From: Nocardiopsis ansamitocini
GTDB lineage: Bacteria > Actinomycetota > Actinomycetes > Streptosporangiales > Streptosporangiaceae
Length of the DNA: 64,000 nucleotides
Direction of reading: 5' to 3'
NCBI RefSeq assembly: GCF_030268225.1
Contig: NZ_BSQG01000003.1
Location: forward strand, 158,991-222,990
This document shows, one piece after another, positions 16,984-25,918 of the stretch. The position numbers and the translations under genes were made by a program. The notes below the pieces were generated by a model. That model had not been told where the DNA came from, ran no database searches, and saw nothing but the letters and a program-made list of their open reading frames with translations. Each line of letters opens with the position of its first letter. Position 1 is the first letter of the stretch.

Positions 16984-18150
16984 ATGCCCTACTACCGCGC
17001 GGTCGGGGAGATCCCCCGCAAACGCCACATCGTCTTCCGCAAACCCGACGGTGGTGTCTACGCCGAAGAGCTGATGGGAGAAGAAGGCTTCTCCTCGGAC
17101 TCCTCACTGCTCTATCATCGCCATCTCCCCACCGCCATCGTCGGCGCCGAACCGGTTGCCGAGGCCGGGGACGGGGCGGCACAGCCCAACCTGCCGCTGT
17201 CCCCGCGGCACTTTCGTACCGGGGACCTGCCTGCGGGAGGGGACCTGGTGACAGGGAGGCGCCTGCTCGCGGCCAACGCCGACGTGCGCATCTGTCTGGC
17301 CACCACCGGTCAACCGAGCGAGCTGTACCGTAACTCGATGGGCGACGAGACCGTGTACGTCCAGTCGGGGGCGGCCCGGTTCGAGTCGACCTATGGTGTG
17401 ATCGATGCGGTCGAGGGCGACTACGTCGTCATCCCCACCGGAACCATTCACCGCTGGGTCCCCCGCGAAACGGTCACCGCGCTGGTCATCGAGGCGGCAG
17501 GGCACGTCCGGCCGCCCAAGCGCTACCTCTCCGCCAACGGTCAGCTCCTGGAGCACGCGCCTTACTGCGAGCGGGATCTACGCGGCCCGGTGGAACCGTT
17601 GGTGGTGGAGGGTGACGAGGCGGTGGCCCCCACCCCGGTACTGGTCCGGACCCGCGGCGGCCTCACCCGGCTGACGTTCGCCCACCATCCCTTCGACGTG
17701 GTCGGCTGGGACGGCTACCTCTATCCCTACGCCTTCAACATCAACGACTTCGAGCCCGTGGTGAAGAAGACGCACGCGCCGCCGACGGTCCACCAGACCT
17801 TCGAGGGGCCGGGGTTCGTGGTGTGCTCGTTCTGCCCACGCCCACTCGACTTCCACCCCGATGCGGTCCCCATCCCCTACAACCACCACAACGTGGACTC
17901 CGACGAGTTCATGTACTACGTCGGCGGGGACTACGCGGCCCGCAAGGGCTCGGGAATCGACGTCGGATCGGTGTCCCTGCACCCCGCCGGGTTCACCCAC
18001 GGCCCGCAGCCGGGTGCGGTCGAAGCCGCGCTGGGCGCCGCCCGGACGACGGAGATGGCCGTGATGATCGATACCTTCCGGCCACTCGACCTCGGTCCGG
18101 CGGCGCTTGAGTGCGAGGACCCCGGTTACGCCTGGAGCTGGGCCCGCTGA
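16984..18150 (+). CDS. hmgA: Homogentisate 1,2-dioxygenase
   Basis: 388 residues. Opens the ring of homogentisate with O2 to give 4-maleylacetoacetate. The cupin core carries the iron-binding residues expected: PYNHHNVDSDEFMYY (His and Glu near 300-307) and HPAGFTHGPQPG (His near 338). The N-terminal strand MPYYRAVGEIPRKRHI and NSMGDETVYV are also family-like. The cytosolic enzyme would be Fe(II)-dependent. The stop codon overlaps the next start (TGATG), showing translational coupling. There is no maleylacetoacetate isomerase in the window, so isomerisation may be glutathione/mycothiol-dependent and encoded elsewhere, or spontaneous. Confidence 0.92.
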   Translation: MPYYRAVGEIPRKRHIVFRKPDGGVYAEELMGEEGFSSDSSLLYHRHLPTAIVGAEPVAEAGDGAAQPNLPLSPRHFRTGDLPAGGDLVTGRRLLAANADVRICLATTGQPSELYRNSMGDETVYVQSGAARFESTYGVIDAVEGDYVVIPTGTIHRWVPRETVTALVIEAAGHVRPPKRYLSANGQLLEHAPYCERDLRGPVEPLVVEGDEAVAPTPVLVRTRGGLTRLTFAHHPFDVVGWDGYLYPYAFNINDFEPVVKKTHAPPTVHQTFEGPGFVVCSFCPRPLDFHPDAVPIPYNHHNVDSDEFMYYVGGDYAARKGSGIDVGSVSLHPAGFTHGPQPGAVEAALGAARTTEMAVMIDTFRPLDLGPAALECEDPGYAWSWAR

Positions 18151-19014
18151 TGGCAGGAACCGCCGTCCTGTTGCGCGGCCTCGTCGACGACGCGGGCCTG
18201 TTCCCCCCCCACCGCACTGCCTATGGGGCAGGCGTTGGCACGCCACCGGGCGGACCGCATCGTGGCCGACCCCATGCTCACCGGGCGTTTTCTGTGCCCG
18301 GTGAGCCGGTGGGACGAGTTGTGCGCGGGACTCGGGCCCGGGGAACAGGTGGACGTCGGGCTGATCCTGGACACCGAGCAGGCGCTGCTCGGCGGGGTCG
18401 CCGTCGCCGATTCCCGGGTTCGGGTCACGCACTACGAGGTCAGGGCCCCCGGAGCCGGCATCGGCAAGGCGCTCCGTCCCCTCGTGCGTACCGGTGCCGA
18501 CGGGCGGGGCACGCCAGGAGAGGGCCGGGTGCGGCTCCCGGTCTATTTCGAGTTCGACCGGGGACCGGAGGGCCGCGGCAACCTCGCGGGGCTGGCCGGC
18601 GCCGCCGGTCTGCGGGCCAAGGTCCGGTGCGGCGGAGCACGCGCCGACCTGTTCCCCGGCGCTACGGAGCTCGCCGCGTTCATCGGCGCGTGCGCCGAAC
18701 ACGGGGTGCCGTTCAAAGCCACCGCGGGGTTGCACCACGCTGTACGCCACACCGATCCCTCGACCGGGTTCGTGCACCACGGCTACCTCAACCTGCTGTC
18801 GGCCACTGCCGCGGTGCTGGTCGGGGAAGGCGAGGAGGGGGCCCGCCGGGAACTGCTCCGCGATGACCCCGCTGCTCTCGCCGAGCGGGTCCTGGCACTG
18901 GACGAGGACACTGCCGTCGAGGTCCGGGAACTGTTCATCGGGTACGGCTCGTGCAGTACGCGCGATCCGGTGACCGATGCCCGCGAACTCGGCCTCCTCG
19001 ATCCGCCCCGGTGA
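18150..19014 (+). CDS. Conserved actinobacterial protein of the aromatic operon, frameshifted at a C8 tract
   Basis: Reading from the ATG at 18150 (overlapping the hmgA stop) gives MAGTAVLLRGLVDDAGLFPP, then the frame fails at eight consecutive C at 18203-18210. Removing one C continues as TALPMGQALARHRADR into the long open frame that ends at 19014. I recall homologues starting with RGL(V/L)DDA..FPP and containing VPFKxTAGLHHAVRHTD, as here near 18710-18755, so both parts belong to one gene of about 288 codons. An in-frame ATG at 18223 could give a 263-residue product lacking the N-terminus. Function is unknown; its place between hmgA and fahA suggests a pathway role. Either sequencing error, a real mutation, or slippage. 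Confidence 0.75.
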
Positions 19015-19149
19015 CCGGAAGCCGGCGGTCGCCGGTCCGCCGTCCAGCCGGCATGCCCGACCCAGCAGACTGGGCTGACCCGCGGTCGGCGAGCGCGGGC
19101 TCCCGGCGGCCCGCGGAGCGGCCGGCCGCAACGACTACCAAGGAGAATC

Positions 19150-20343
19150 GTGACGAACAGTTGGGTTCCCGGAGCCGACGCGTCGGGTTTCGGCGCCGAC
19201 AACCTGCCCTACGGGGTGTTCTCCCGTGCGGGTGCCCCGCCCCGGGTGGGGGTGCGTATCGGTGACTACGTCCTCGACCTCGCCGGGGCGCTGGGCGATT
19301 CCGAGTTCTTCGCCGCATCCCTCAATCCGTTCATGGCCCGTGGTTCCACGGTGTGGCTGGCCACCCGGGCCAAGGTCGCGGGGATGCTCACCGCCGAACA
19401 GGGCCGGGCCGTGGCCGAACCGAATCTCGTTCCCCTCGGCGAAACCGTGCTGCGTCCGCCGTTCGAGGTCGCCGACTACGTCGACTTCTACTGTTCACTG
19501 GAGCACGCCTCCAACGTCGGGGCGATCTTTCGCCCCGGTGACGAGCCGCTGAAACCCAACTGGCGTCACCTTCCGGTCGCCTACCACGGCCGATCCGGCA
19601 CCGTGGTCGCCTCCGGAACCGACATCGTCCGGCCTTCCGGCCAACGGCTGCCTCCCGGCGCAAAGGAACCGGTGTTCGGGCCCAGCACCCGCCTCGACAT
19701 CGAGGCCGAACTCGGGTTCGTGGTGGGCACCAGGACCGCTTTGGGGCGGTCGGTCTCGGTCTCCGACTTCGCCGAGCACGTGTTCGGCGTCGTCCTCGTC
19801 AACGACTGGAGTGCCCGCGACATCCAGGCGTGGGAGTACGCCCCGCTGGGACCGTTCCTGGGCAAGTCCTTCGCCACGTCGGTCTCGCAGTGGGTGGTTC
19901 CCCTGGACGCTTTGGGGGCGGCCCGTTGCGCGGGTCGGGAACAGGATCCCGCGCCTCTGCCGCACTTGCGTCGGCTCGCGGACTGGGGGCTCGACATCAC
20001 CATGGAGGTGCGGCTCAACGGGCAGGTGGTGTCGCGCCCGCCTTTCGGCGCGATGTACTGGACGGCCGATCAGATGCTGGCCCACCTCACCAGCAACGGC
20101 GCCGCGCTGCGCACCGGCGACCTCTACGCCTCGGGAACGGTCTCCGGTCCCCGGAAGGACCAGCGGGGTTCCCTCCTGGAGCTCACCTGGGGCGGCAGCG
20201 AGCCGATCACCCTGGGCGACGGGAGTACGCGCACCTTCCTGGAGGACGGTGACACCGTCACCGTCACCGCTCGCGCTGCGGGTATGGCCGGGGCGACCAT
20301 CAGTCTGGGGGAGGTTACCGGGACCGTCCGGGCCGCACTCTGA
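19150..20343 (+). CDS. fahA: Fumarylacetoacetase
   Basis: 397 residues from the GTG at 19150, with CAAGGAGAATC upstream. It hydrolyses 4-fumarylacetoacetate to fumarate and acetoacetate, the last step of homogentisate breakdown. It has an N-terminal SH3-like domain (about 1-110), then the FAH catalytic fold: VDFYCSLEHASNVG (about 115-128), the metal-binding DIEAELGFVVG (about 183-193), and VLVNDWSARDIQAWEYAPLG (about 215-234). In many family members the catalytic segment has HH where EH occurs here; the His is kept. It is followed by a strong hairpin that ends the operon. Confidence 0.92.
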   Translation: MTNSWVPGADASGFGADNLPYGVFSRAGAPPRVGVRIGDYVLDLAGALGDSEFFAASLNPFMARGSTVWLATRAKVAGMLTAEQGRAVAEPNLVPLGETVLRPPFEVADYVDFYCSLEHASNVGAIFRPGDEPLKPNWRHLPVAYHGRSGTVVASGTDIVRPSGQRLPPGAKEPVFGPSTRLDIEAELGFVVGTRTALGRSVSVSDFAEHVFGVVLVNDWSARDIQAWEYAPLGPFLGKSFATSVSQWVVPLDALGAARCAGREQDPAPLPHLRRLADWGLDITMEVRLNGQVVSRPPFGAMYWTADQMLAHLTSNGAALRTGDLYASGTVSGPRKDQRGSLLELTWGGSEPITLGDGSTRTFLEDGDTVTVTARAAGMAGATISLGEVTGTVRAAL

Positions 20344-20359
20344 ACCCGCCCCGAGAACG

Positions 20360-20390
20360 AGGGCCCCGCCGGCTGTCGCGACGGGGCCCT
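20360..20390. terminator. Terminator after fahA
   Basis: AGGGCCCCG (20360-20368) pairs with CGGGGCCCT (20382-20390) 17 nt after the fahA stop, followed by GCTGATTTCT. It lies 23 bp from the convergent secreted-protein gene and may serve both. Confidence 0.8.
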
Positions 20391-20412
20391 GCTGATTTCT
20401 CGGGTCACCCGG

Positions 20413-21870
20413 TCACAGCCACGGCAGGAGGTCCCACAGTCCCCGGCCCTGCTGCGGTTCCGCGGCCGGTTTGCCGCTCGCCTCCGGCTTGTTCGCTTCC
20501 GGCTTGTCCTGCGGTGCGTTCGCCTCGGGCCTGCTGGCCTTGGTCGATGGGGAGGGGCTCGCCGCGGGCTCCTTCGTGTCCTCCCCGCTCAGGTTCAGCA
20601 CCATCTCGTCGATCTGCCACTTCTGTACGTCGAAGGCCGCGGCGCACTCGGTCACCGCCGCGGTGCGCGCCGACTCGTCGGTCCGCAGCCACGTCTGTGT
20701 GTCCCACCCGGGGATGGTCGCCCCGCTGGAGGTCACCACGCTGGAGACACCACCCGGGTCGTCCGTCTCGTCCTCGGTGGTCTCCTCGGACGGGCTCACC
20801 CCACTGATCAGGCAGCTGGAGATCTCGGCGATCATCGCTTCCGAGAGTTCTTTCTCCCCGTCCTTCTGAGGCTGCGTGGAGGGTCCTCGCGACGGCTGGG
20901 CGCCCGGCCCGCTCGGAGCGGGAGCGGCCGGGGACGGCTTGGCCACCGGTGCCCCCGTATTGCCCGGCGGGACGACCGGAGGCTCCAAGGGCGGTTTGGC
21001 GACGGGTGCGGCCGGTGCCGCAGGAGCCTCGGCCGGGGGTTTCGGCGCAGTGGCCTCGACGGGTTCGGCCGGCGTGGCCGGCTCGGCAGGTTCCGCCGGC
21101 ACAGCAGGCTCGGCGGGCTTCTGCTGGACGGGCTGCTGGGCACCCGGCGGTTGCGCGGGTTCGGCCGGCTTCTCGGACTGCCCGTCGCCCGGCCCCGCGG
21201 ACGGCCGTGCCGAGGGCACCGCGGAGGGAAGAGTGGAAGGAGCCGCCGAAGGAGTCGGCTGGCCGAATTCGAACGGGAGCGTGAACGGAGGGATGAGGCC
21301 CGGGAAGATGTCGACGGGAGTGGCGGTGCTGCCGCTTTCCCGCGCGGTCACGCCCTCGGCCATCGCGGTCAGCTCGGCGCGCTTCCACCGCTCGGGCTGG
21401 AGGAAGAGTGTGACCGCGACCCCCTCGCGGTCCAGCCAGAATGCGTCCCCGGTGGCCTCTGAGACGTAGGCGTCCCGGCCGTTGACGGCGGTTTTCTCCA
21501 GGTGTTGGGGTGCCAGGTGCGAGTAGCGCGCGTCGCGCACCTTGTCGAGTTCGGTGAGCTTGTCGTCTCGGACCACGGTCACTTTGCCGTAGACGACGCC
21601 CGGCCCCTGGACCCAGGAGACGTGCGAGGTCCGGTTGCCCCGGCGGTCGGTCGAGCTCTCGGCACTGATGCCGTACCGGTCCAGTCCCGGGGGCAGGTAG
21701 TTCACGTCGAACCCGTCGAGCGAGTAGGACGATGCTTTCTGTTGGACGACTGGCCAGGGCAAGTGCGGCGGCTGGTCGCCGGCCGCCGCAGTATTGCCTG
21801 CGGCGCCGAACGCGGCCAGGGAAACAGTGGCCGCGCCCGCCAGCGCGGTCCACCTCTGGGGCTTGCGCAT
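20413..21870 (-). CDS. Secreted protein with Pro/Ala-rich linker
   Basis: 485 residues from the ATG at 21870, with AGGAGAGG 6 nt upstream. A signal peptide (about 1-31) precedes a globular domain (about 35-195) containing YSLDGFDVNYLPPGL, then a long Pro-Ala-Glu linker (about 200-345) with many PAEPA-type repeats. A second small domain (about 350-435) contains two Cys and WQIDEMVLNLSG, then a charged tail with PEA/KPEA repeats and a hydrophobic end (LWDLLPWL). It is extracellular or wall-associated; no enzyme motif seen. The linker may span the peptidoglycan (inference). Family not recognised beyond actinobacterial hypotheticals. Confidence 0.78.
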   Translation of the reverse strand: MRKPQRWTALAGAATVSLAAFGAAGNTAAAGDQPPHLPWPVVQQKASSYSLDGFDVNYLPPGLDRYGISAESSTDRRGNRTSHVSWVQGPGVVYGKVTVVRDDKLTELDKVRDARYSHLAPQHLEKTAVNGRDAYVSEATGDAFWLDREGVAVTLFLQPERWKRAELTAMAEGVTARESGSTATPVDIFPGLIPPFTLPFEFGQPTPSAAPSTLPSAVPSARPSAGPGDGQSEKPAEPAQPPGAQQPVQQKPAEPAVPAEPAEPATPAEPVEATAPKPPAEAPAAPAAPVAKPPLEPPVVPPGNTGAPVAKPSPAAPAPSGPGAQPSRGPSTQPQKDGEKELSEAMIAEISSCLISGVSPSEETTEDETDDPGGVSSVVTSSGATIPGWDTQTWLRTDESARTAAVTECAAAFDVQKWQIDEMVLNLSGEDTKEPAASPSPSTKASRPEANAPQDKPEANKPEASGKPAAEPQQGRGLWDLLPWL

Positions 21871-22141
21871 CTTCGACCTCTCCTGGGACTACTCTGGGTA
21901 TTCAAGATGGGACCCTCTGTGGTTTTAGGTGCCACCTGACCCAAAAATCTCACACGAAGTGACCAATTGATGACAGTAGGTCGCCCGTGTCGCTTAAAGG
22001 AAGTGCGCGGATTGAGTTGGGTGGAGGTGTGGTTCTTCGTGTTTTCGACATCGGATGCTCTCCTCGTGGGGAAGTATTCGTAACCAACAGTCACGATCGT
22101 TGAGCCTGACGTGACGCCGGTCGTGACTATCGAGGAGCGCA

Positions 22142-23002
22142 ATGTTCACGCGTTTGTGTGTGGCCGCCGCTGTTTTCGCTATCACCCTTGCTGGAACCGC
22201 CCCCGCTGAAGCAGCCGCACTCCGTCTCGGCGGGGAGGTGGTGGCCGTTGCCCACCGGGGGGCGTCCGCCTACGCCCCCGAGAACACCATCGCCGCCATC
22301 GACGAGGCCCGGGCCCGCGGAGCCCGAACGGTCGAGCTGGATGTCCAGCAGACCAAGGACGGTGCACTCGTGCTCGTCCACGACACGACGCTTGTGCGCA
22401 CCACCGATGTCAAGAAGGTCTTTCCCGGCCGGTCCTCCTACCGGGTCTCCGACTTCACCCTCGCCCAGATCCGCCGCCTCGACGCCGGGGCCTGGTTCGA
22501 TCCCGCCTACGCGGGTGAGCGCGTCCCCACCCTCAAACAGGGCCTGGAGCGGCTGCGTCGTCACCGGTTGAGCCTGCTCCTGGAACTCAAGTCCCCCGCC
22601 AGTTATCCGGGGATGACCGAGCAGGTCGCCAAGCTGCTGCGCAGTGAGCAGTGGTGGACGGGGCCCGGGGCCACGGCCCGCGGACGCCTCGTGGTGCAGA
22701 GCTTCGACCACGAGGCCACGTATCTTTCGCACACCCTGCTGCCGGGGGTCGCGCACGGTGTCCTGGGGAAGGTGCCTCGGGAGCAGATCGCGGACTACGC
22801 GACCTGGGTCGACCAGATCAACCCCAACCACACCTCCATCGACGCCGCGTACGTGCGGGCCGTGCACGACGAGGGGGTGGAGGTATTCGTCTACACCGTC
22901 AACGAGCCGGCGCAGATGCGGTCCGCGATCGCGAAAGGGGTCGACGGGATCATCAGCGACCGGCCCGACGTGCTGCTCAAAGTGATCGGGGAGAGCGGCT
23001 GA
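22142..23002 (+). CDS. Secreted glycerophosphodiester phosphodiesterase
   Basis: 286 residues; ATG at 22142 after GAGGAGCGC. A signal peptide ends at EAAA (about 25). The GDPD TIM barrel shows AHRGASAYAPENT (about 37-49, catalytic His), VELDVQ (about 63-68, metal Glu/Asp), and LVHD (second catalytic His near 79). VFVYTVNEPAQMRSAIAKG and GIISDRPDVL near the C-terminus are also characteristic. It would release sn-glycerol-3-phosphate from deacylated phospholipids or teichoic acids outside the cell, feeding phosphate and carbon uptake. I see no clear PHO box upstream. The 271-bp region upstream is free of genes and AT-richer than average. Confidence 0.92.
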   Translation: MFTRLCVAAAVFAITLAGTAPAEAAALRLGGEVVAVAHRGASAYAPENTIAAIDEARARGARTVELDVQQTKDGALVLVHDTTLVRTTDVKKVFPGRSSYRVSDFTLAQIRRLDAGAWFDPAYAGERVPTLKQGLERLRRHRLSLLLELKSPASYPGMTEQVAKLLRSEQWWTGPGATARGRLVVQSFDHEATYLSHTLLPGVAHGVLGKVPREQIADYATWVDQINPNHTSIDAAYVRAVHDEGVEVFVYTVNEPAQMRSAIAKGVDGIISDRPDVLLKVIGESG

Positions 23003-23028
23003 CCGGGGCCGCTCCGAGCGGCCCCGGT
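23002..23028. terminator. Bidirectional terminator
   Basis: ACCGGGGCCGCT (23002-23013) pairs perfectly with AGCGGCCCCGGT (23017-23028) across a 3-nt loop, between the convergent GDPD and hexosaminidase genes. Confidence 0.85.
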
Positions 23029-23038
23029 CGTGGGAGGG

Positions 23039-24607
23039 CTAGTCCCGGCCGGGAATCCCGGGGCGCCGCTGCCAGGGCAGCGGGCCCTCCAAGGGCCGGT
23101 ACTCCACGCCGATGGCGTCCAGTCGGTCCAGGTGCCCCTGCAAGCGGGGCAGGAACTCCGCGAAATCGCGTTTCTGCGCCGACCACACCGTCTCGGCGAA
23201 CGCCGACAGTCGTGGGAAGACCATGAAGTCCACCGTGCGCGGGGAGTCCATGTGCTCGGTCCACACGTTCACCTGGGCGCCCAGGACGTGTTCCGCTTCG
23301 GTCGGGGAGAGCTCCACCGGGACCGGCTCGACGGCGTAGACATCGGCCAGCGTCAAGACGGTCCCCACCGGGATCGGCTCGTCGGGCGAGTCGGACTGGC
23401 GGTAGTCGAGGTAGGAGGTCCGGGTCGGGCACATCACCACGTCGTGTCCGGCCCGCGCGGCGGCGATACCGCCTTCGGTGCCCCGCCAGGAGAGCACCGT
23501 CGCCCCCGGGGCCAACCCGCCCTCAAGGATCTCGTCCCAGCCCAGCAGGCGTCGGCCCCGGCCGGTCAGGTATTCGTCGAAGTGCCGGATGAACCAGCTC
23601 TGCAACCCGTCCTCGTCCGAGAGTCCTTCCGCCGAGATCCGCTCCTGCGCCGACTCGCTGGCTTGCCACTGCCCCTTGGGGCACTCGTCGCCGCCCACAC
23701 AGACGTAGCGGCTGGGGAACAGCTCCAGCAACTCGTCGAAGACGTTGCGGTAGAACTCCAGCGTCGTGTCGGAGACGTTCAGGACGTTCTCGATGACCCC
23801 CCACTCGCGTCCGACTTCGAGGCGTTCGCCTTCGCCGAGCTCGGGATAGGCGGCGATGGCGGCCTGGGAGTGGCCTGGGACGTCCACCTCCGGGACCACT
23901 GTGATGTGCCGGGCGGCGGCATAGGCGACGATCTCGCGGATGTCGTCCTGGGTGTAGAACCCGCCGTGCGGCCTTTTGTCGAACGCCTTGGGCCCGGCCG
24001 CCCCGACCTGGCTCTCCCGCCGCCAGGAGGCGACCTCGGTCAGTTTCGGGTAGCGCTTGATCTCCACGCGCCAGCCCTGGTCATCGGTCAGGTGCAGGTG
24101 CAACACGTTGAGCTTGTGCAGGGCGAACAGGTCGATGAGGCGCAGCACTTCCCGTTTGGGCAGGAAGTGCCGGGCCACGTCGATCATGCATCCGCGCCAC
24201 CGGAAGCGCGGCTGGTCGGTGACGTGTACGGCGGGCAACGTCCAGCCGGTGTCCGTCGGGGAGCGCCGGTAGGCGGCCGGAGGAAGCAGCTGGCGCAGCG
24301 TCTGCGCGCCGTAGAACACTCCGGCCGCGTCGTTGCCGACCACCAGCGCGCGTTCGGCGTCCACGCTCAGCCGGTACCCCTCGGCGGCGAGCCCGGAGCG
24401 GGCGTCCACCCGCAACTCGATCCGGGGGCCCTCGGTTCCGGGGGCGAGGCCCAGCCCGGTCGCGGCCCCGAGTTCGGTGCGCAGCCAGGCCGCGGCGCCC
24501 GCCGAGGCGTCGTCGGCGGCGATGCGGGTGTCAGGGGTGAGGGCCAGCCCGGGCTCGTCGGTCACGACGAGTTCGGCGGGGCGCGGCACCAGTGAGTGCA
24601 CAGGCAC
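23039..24607 (-). CDS. Beta-N-acetylhexosaminidase, GH20
   Basis: 522 residues from the GTG at 24607, 8 nt after AGGAG; the frame stays open to 24655. A GH20b N-terminal domain (about 5-135) precedes the GH20 barrel. The barrel has RFRWRGCMIDVARHFLP, LHLHLTDDQGWR, VVPEVDVPGHSQAA and the catalytic Asp-Glu pair in YVCVGGDECPKGQW (about 304-305), the acid for substrate-assisted cleavage. No signal peptide is seen, so it likely acts on imported chitobiose or wall-derived GlcNAc glycosides in the cytosol. C-terminal WTEHMDS and FPRLSAFAETVWS are typical. Confidence 0.92.
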   Translation of the reverse strand: MPVHSLVPRPAELVVTDEPGLALTPDTRIAADDASAGAAAWLRTELGAATGLGLAPGTEGPRIELRVDARSGLAAEGYRLSVDAERALVVGNDAAGVFYGAQTLRQLLPPAAYRRSPTDTGWTLPAVHVTDQPRFRWRGCMIDVARHFLPKREVLRLIDLFALHKLNVLHLHLTDDQGWRVEIKRYPKLTEVASWRRESQVGAAGPKAFDKRPHGGFYTQDDIREIVAYAAARHITVVPEVDVPGHSQAAIAAYPELGEGERLEVGREWGVIENVLNVSDTTLEFYRNVFDELLELFPSRYVCVGGDECPKGQWQASESAQERISAEGLSDEDGLQSWFIRHFDEYLTGRGRRLLGWDEILEGGLAPGATVLSWRGTEGGIAAARAGHDVVMCPTRTSYLDYRQSDSPDEPIPVGTVLTLADVYAVEPVPVELSPTEAEHVLGAQVNVWTEHMDSPRTVDFMVFPRLSAFAETVWSAQKRDFAEFLPRLQGHLDRLDAIGVEYRPLEGPLPWQRRPGIPGRD

Positions 24608-24958
24608 GGAAGGGGCTCCTAGCGGTCCAGGCCACGGTCGCGACAATGCTGTCACGGCCGACGATAAAAGGACACCTTCTTTACAGTTCGATCGTGGGGT
24701 CGCTCGACCTGCTGTGCCGGTGGTCCGGGCGCAACGGTCGCGATTCGGTCCGGTTGCCTATTGCTTTAGGGGAGTGACACAGGGTTGTGTGATGTAGATC
24801 TCAGTCACGCCTCTCGTGGCTCGCGAAGCTGGTGGACAGCGCGATTCGGGACTGACTTACCTCTTGGGGGCATTCTTCGGCACTGTTCTCCGCCCGTTGC
24901 AGGAGGTACTTTTCTGAAGTGTTGACCGTTGCTTGACCTGGCTCGATGGAGGTGGCTA
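24608..24958. other. Divergent intergenic region
   Basis: 351 bp between the hexosaminidase and the dehydrogenase-like gene. It includes an AT-rich patch near 24660-24690 and short symmetric stretches near 24775-24810 (ACACA-GGGT-TGTGT). I found no DasR-type site and no coding signal. The two promoters should lie here. Confidence 0.5.
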
Positions 24959-25918
24959 GTGCCTGATCCCCGCGTGGTTATCACTGACACCGGTTCCTTC
25001 GACCCAGAGCCCGCGCTCAAGCTTCTCGGTGACGCCGGTTTTCAGACCCGGGTGCTGGGCACTCGCGACCCGAAGCGCATCGCCGCAGAGGCTTCGGACG
25101 CCATCGCGCTCATCGTGAACGAAACCCGGGTGGACGCCGAACTTCTGGACGCCCTGCCAGGGCTCCGCCTGGTCATGGCCATGCGCCCGGGCTCTTCCCG
25201 GATCGACATGGTCGAGGCGGAACGCCGTGGCCTGTGGGTGTCGGAGCTGCCCCGCCGAGAGAACGTCGAACAGGCTGCCAACCGCGCGCTCGCGCTGGCC
25301 CTGGTCCAGTTGCGGCGCATCGCCCACCACCGCGAGACCTCGTTCGCCCCGCCCCCGCGCGCCCGTGACCTCACCCTGGGCCTGGTTGGGATGGGACAGG
25401 TGGCCACCAGACTCGCCGACTGTGCAGCGCCCCTGTTCAAGCAGGTCATCGGCACGGGATCACGGCTGAGGCAATGGCCGCGTGGCGTGGGTCGCACCGG
25501 CTTCCGCGAGCTTCTGCGCACGGCCGACGTCATCTCGCTGCACGTCCCCCTCACCCCCGGGACCAAGAGCCTGATCGGTGCCCCGGCCCTGGCCGCGATG
25601 CGTCCGGGGACGGTGCTCATCAACCTCTCCAGCCCCGGACTGGTGGACCGCCGGGCGTTGCTCACGGCCTTGGACACCCACCACCTGGCCGGGTACTCCG
25701 CCGGCTACGCCCTTGAGGACGACCGCACCCACTTCACCACGCGCTGTGCGCTGCGCAACCACCCGGCGGTGCGCTTCGCCCCCGACAACGCCGACCAGTG
25801 CCAGGATCGCCTCGCAGTGCTGGCCCGCAATATCGTGACCTGGCGCGATCGCGGTTTCCCGGTGGCCACGGTGGCCAGGACCGGACCGTTCTTCCCGGAC
25901 GCGGCGCGGTCGGACTAG
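24959..25918 (+). CDS. 2-hydroxyacid dehydrogenase-like protein lacking catalytic residues
   Basis: 319 residues from the GTG at 24959, 6 nt after GGAGG. The fold is that of D-2-hydroxyacid dehydrogenases: an N-terminal flavodoxin-like part and a Rossmann domain with GLVGMGQVATRLAD (141-154) and HVPLTPGTKSLIG. The family's active-site Arg (NxxRGxxVD) is Ser225 in INLSSPGLVD, the His of TPHxAG is Asp276 in FAPDNAD, and no Asp-x-Phe-x-x-Glu-Pro segment is present. It probably binds NAD but does not catalyse the usual reaction, so a sensory or structural role is possible (inference). It ends 4 nt inside the convergent coiled-coil gene. Confidence 0.75.
   Translation: MPDPRVVITDTGSFDPEPALKLLGDAGFQTRVLGTRDPKRIAAEASDAIALIVNETRVDAELLDALPGLRLVMAMRPGSSRIDMVEAERRGLWVSELPRRENVEQAANRALALALVQLRRIAHHRETSFAPPPRARDLTLGLVGMGQVATRLADCAAPLFKQVIGTGSRLRQWPRGVGRTGFRELLRTADVISLHVPLTPGTKSLIGAPALAAMRPGTVLINLSSPGLVDRRALLTALDTHHLAGYSAGYALEDDRTHFTTRCALRNHPAVRFAPDNADQCQDRLAVLARNIVTWRDRGFPVATVARTGPFFPDAARSD

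Noticed and set aside
21501-21939. Open frames antisense to the secreted Pro/Ala-rich protein
   Set aside because: The minus-strand protein has signal peptide, ribosome site and coherent domains; these are shadows.
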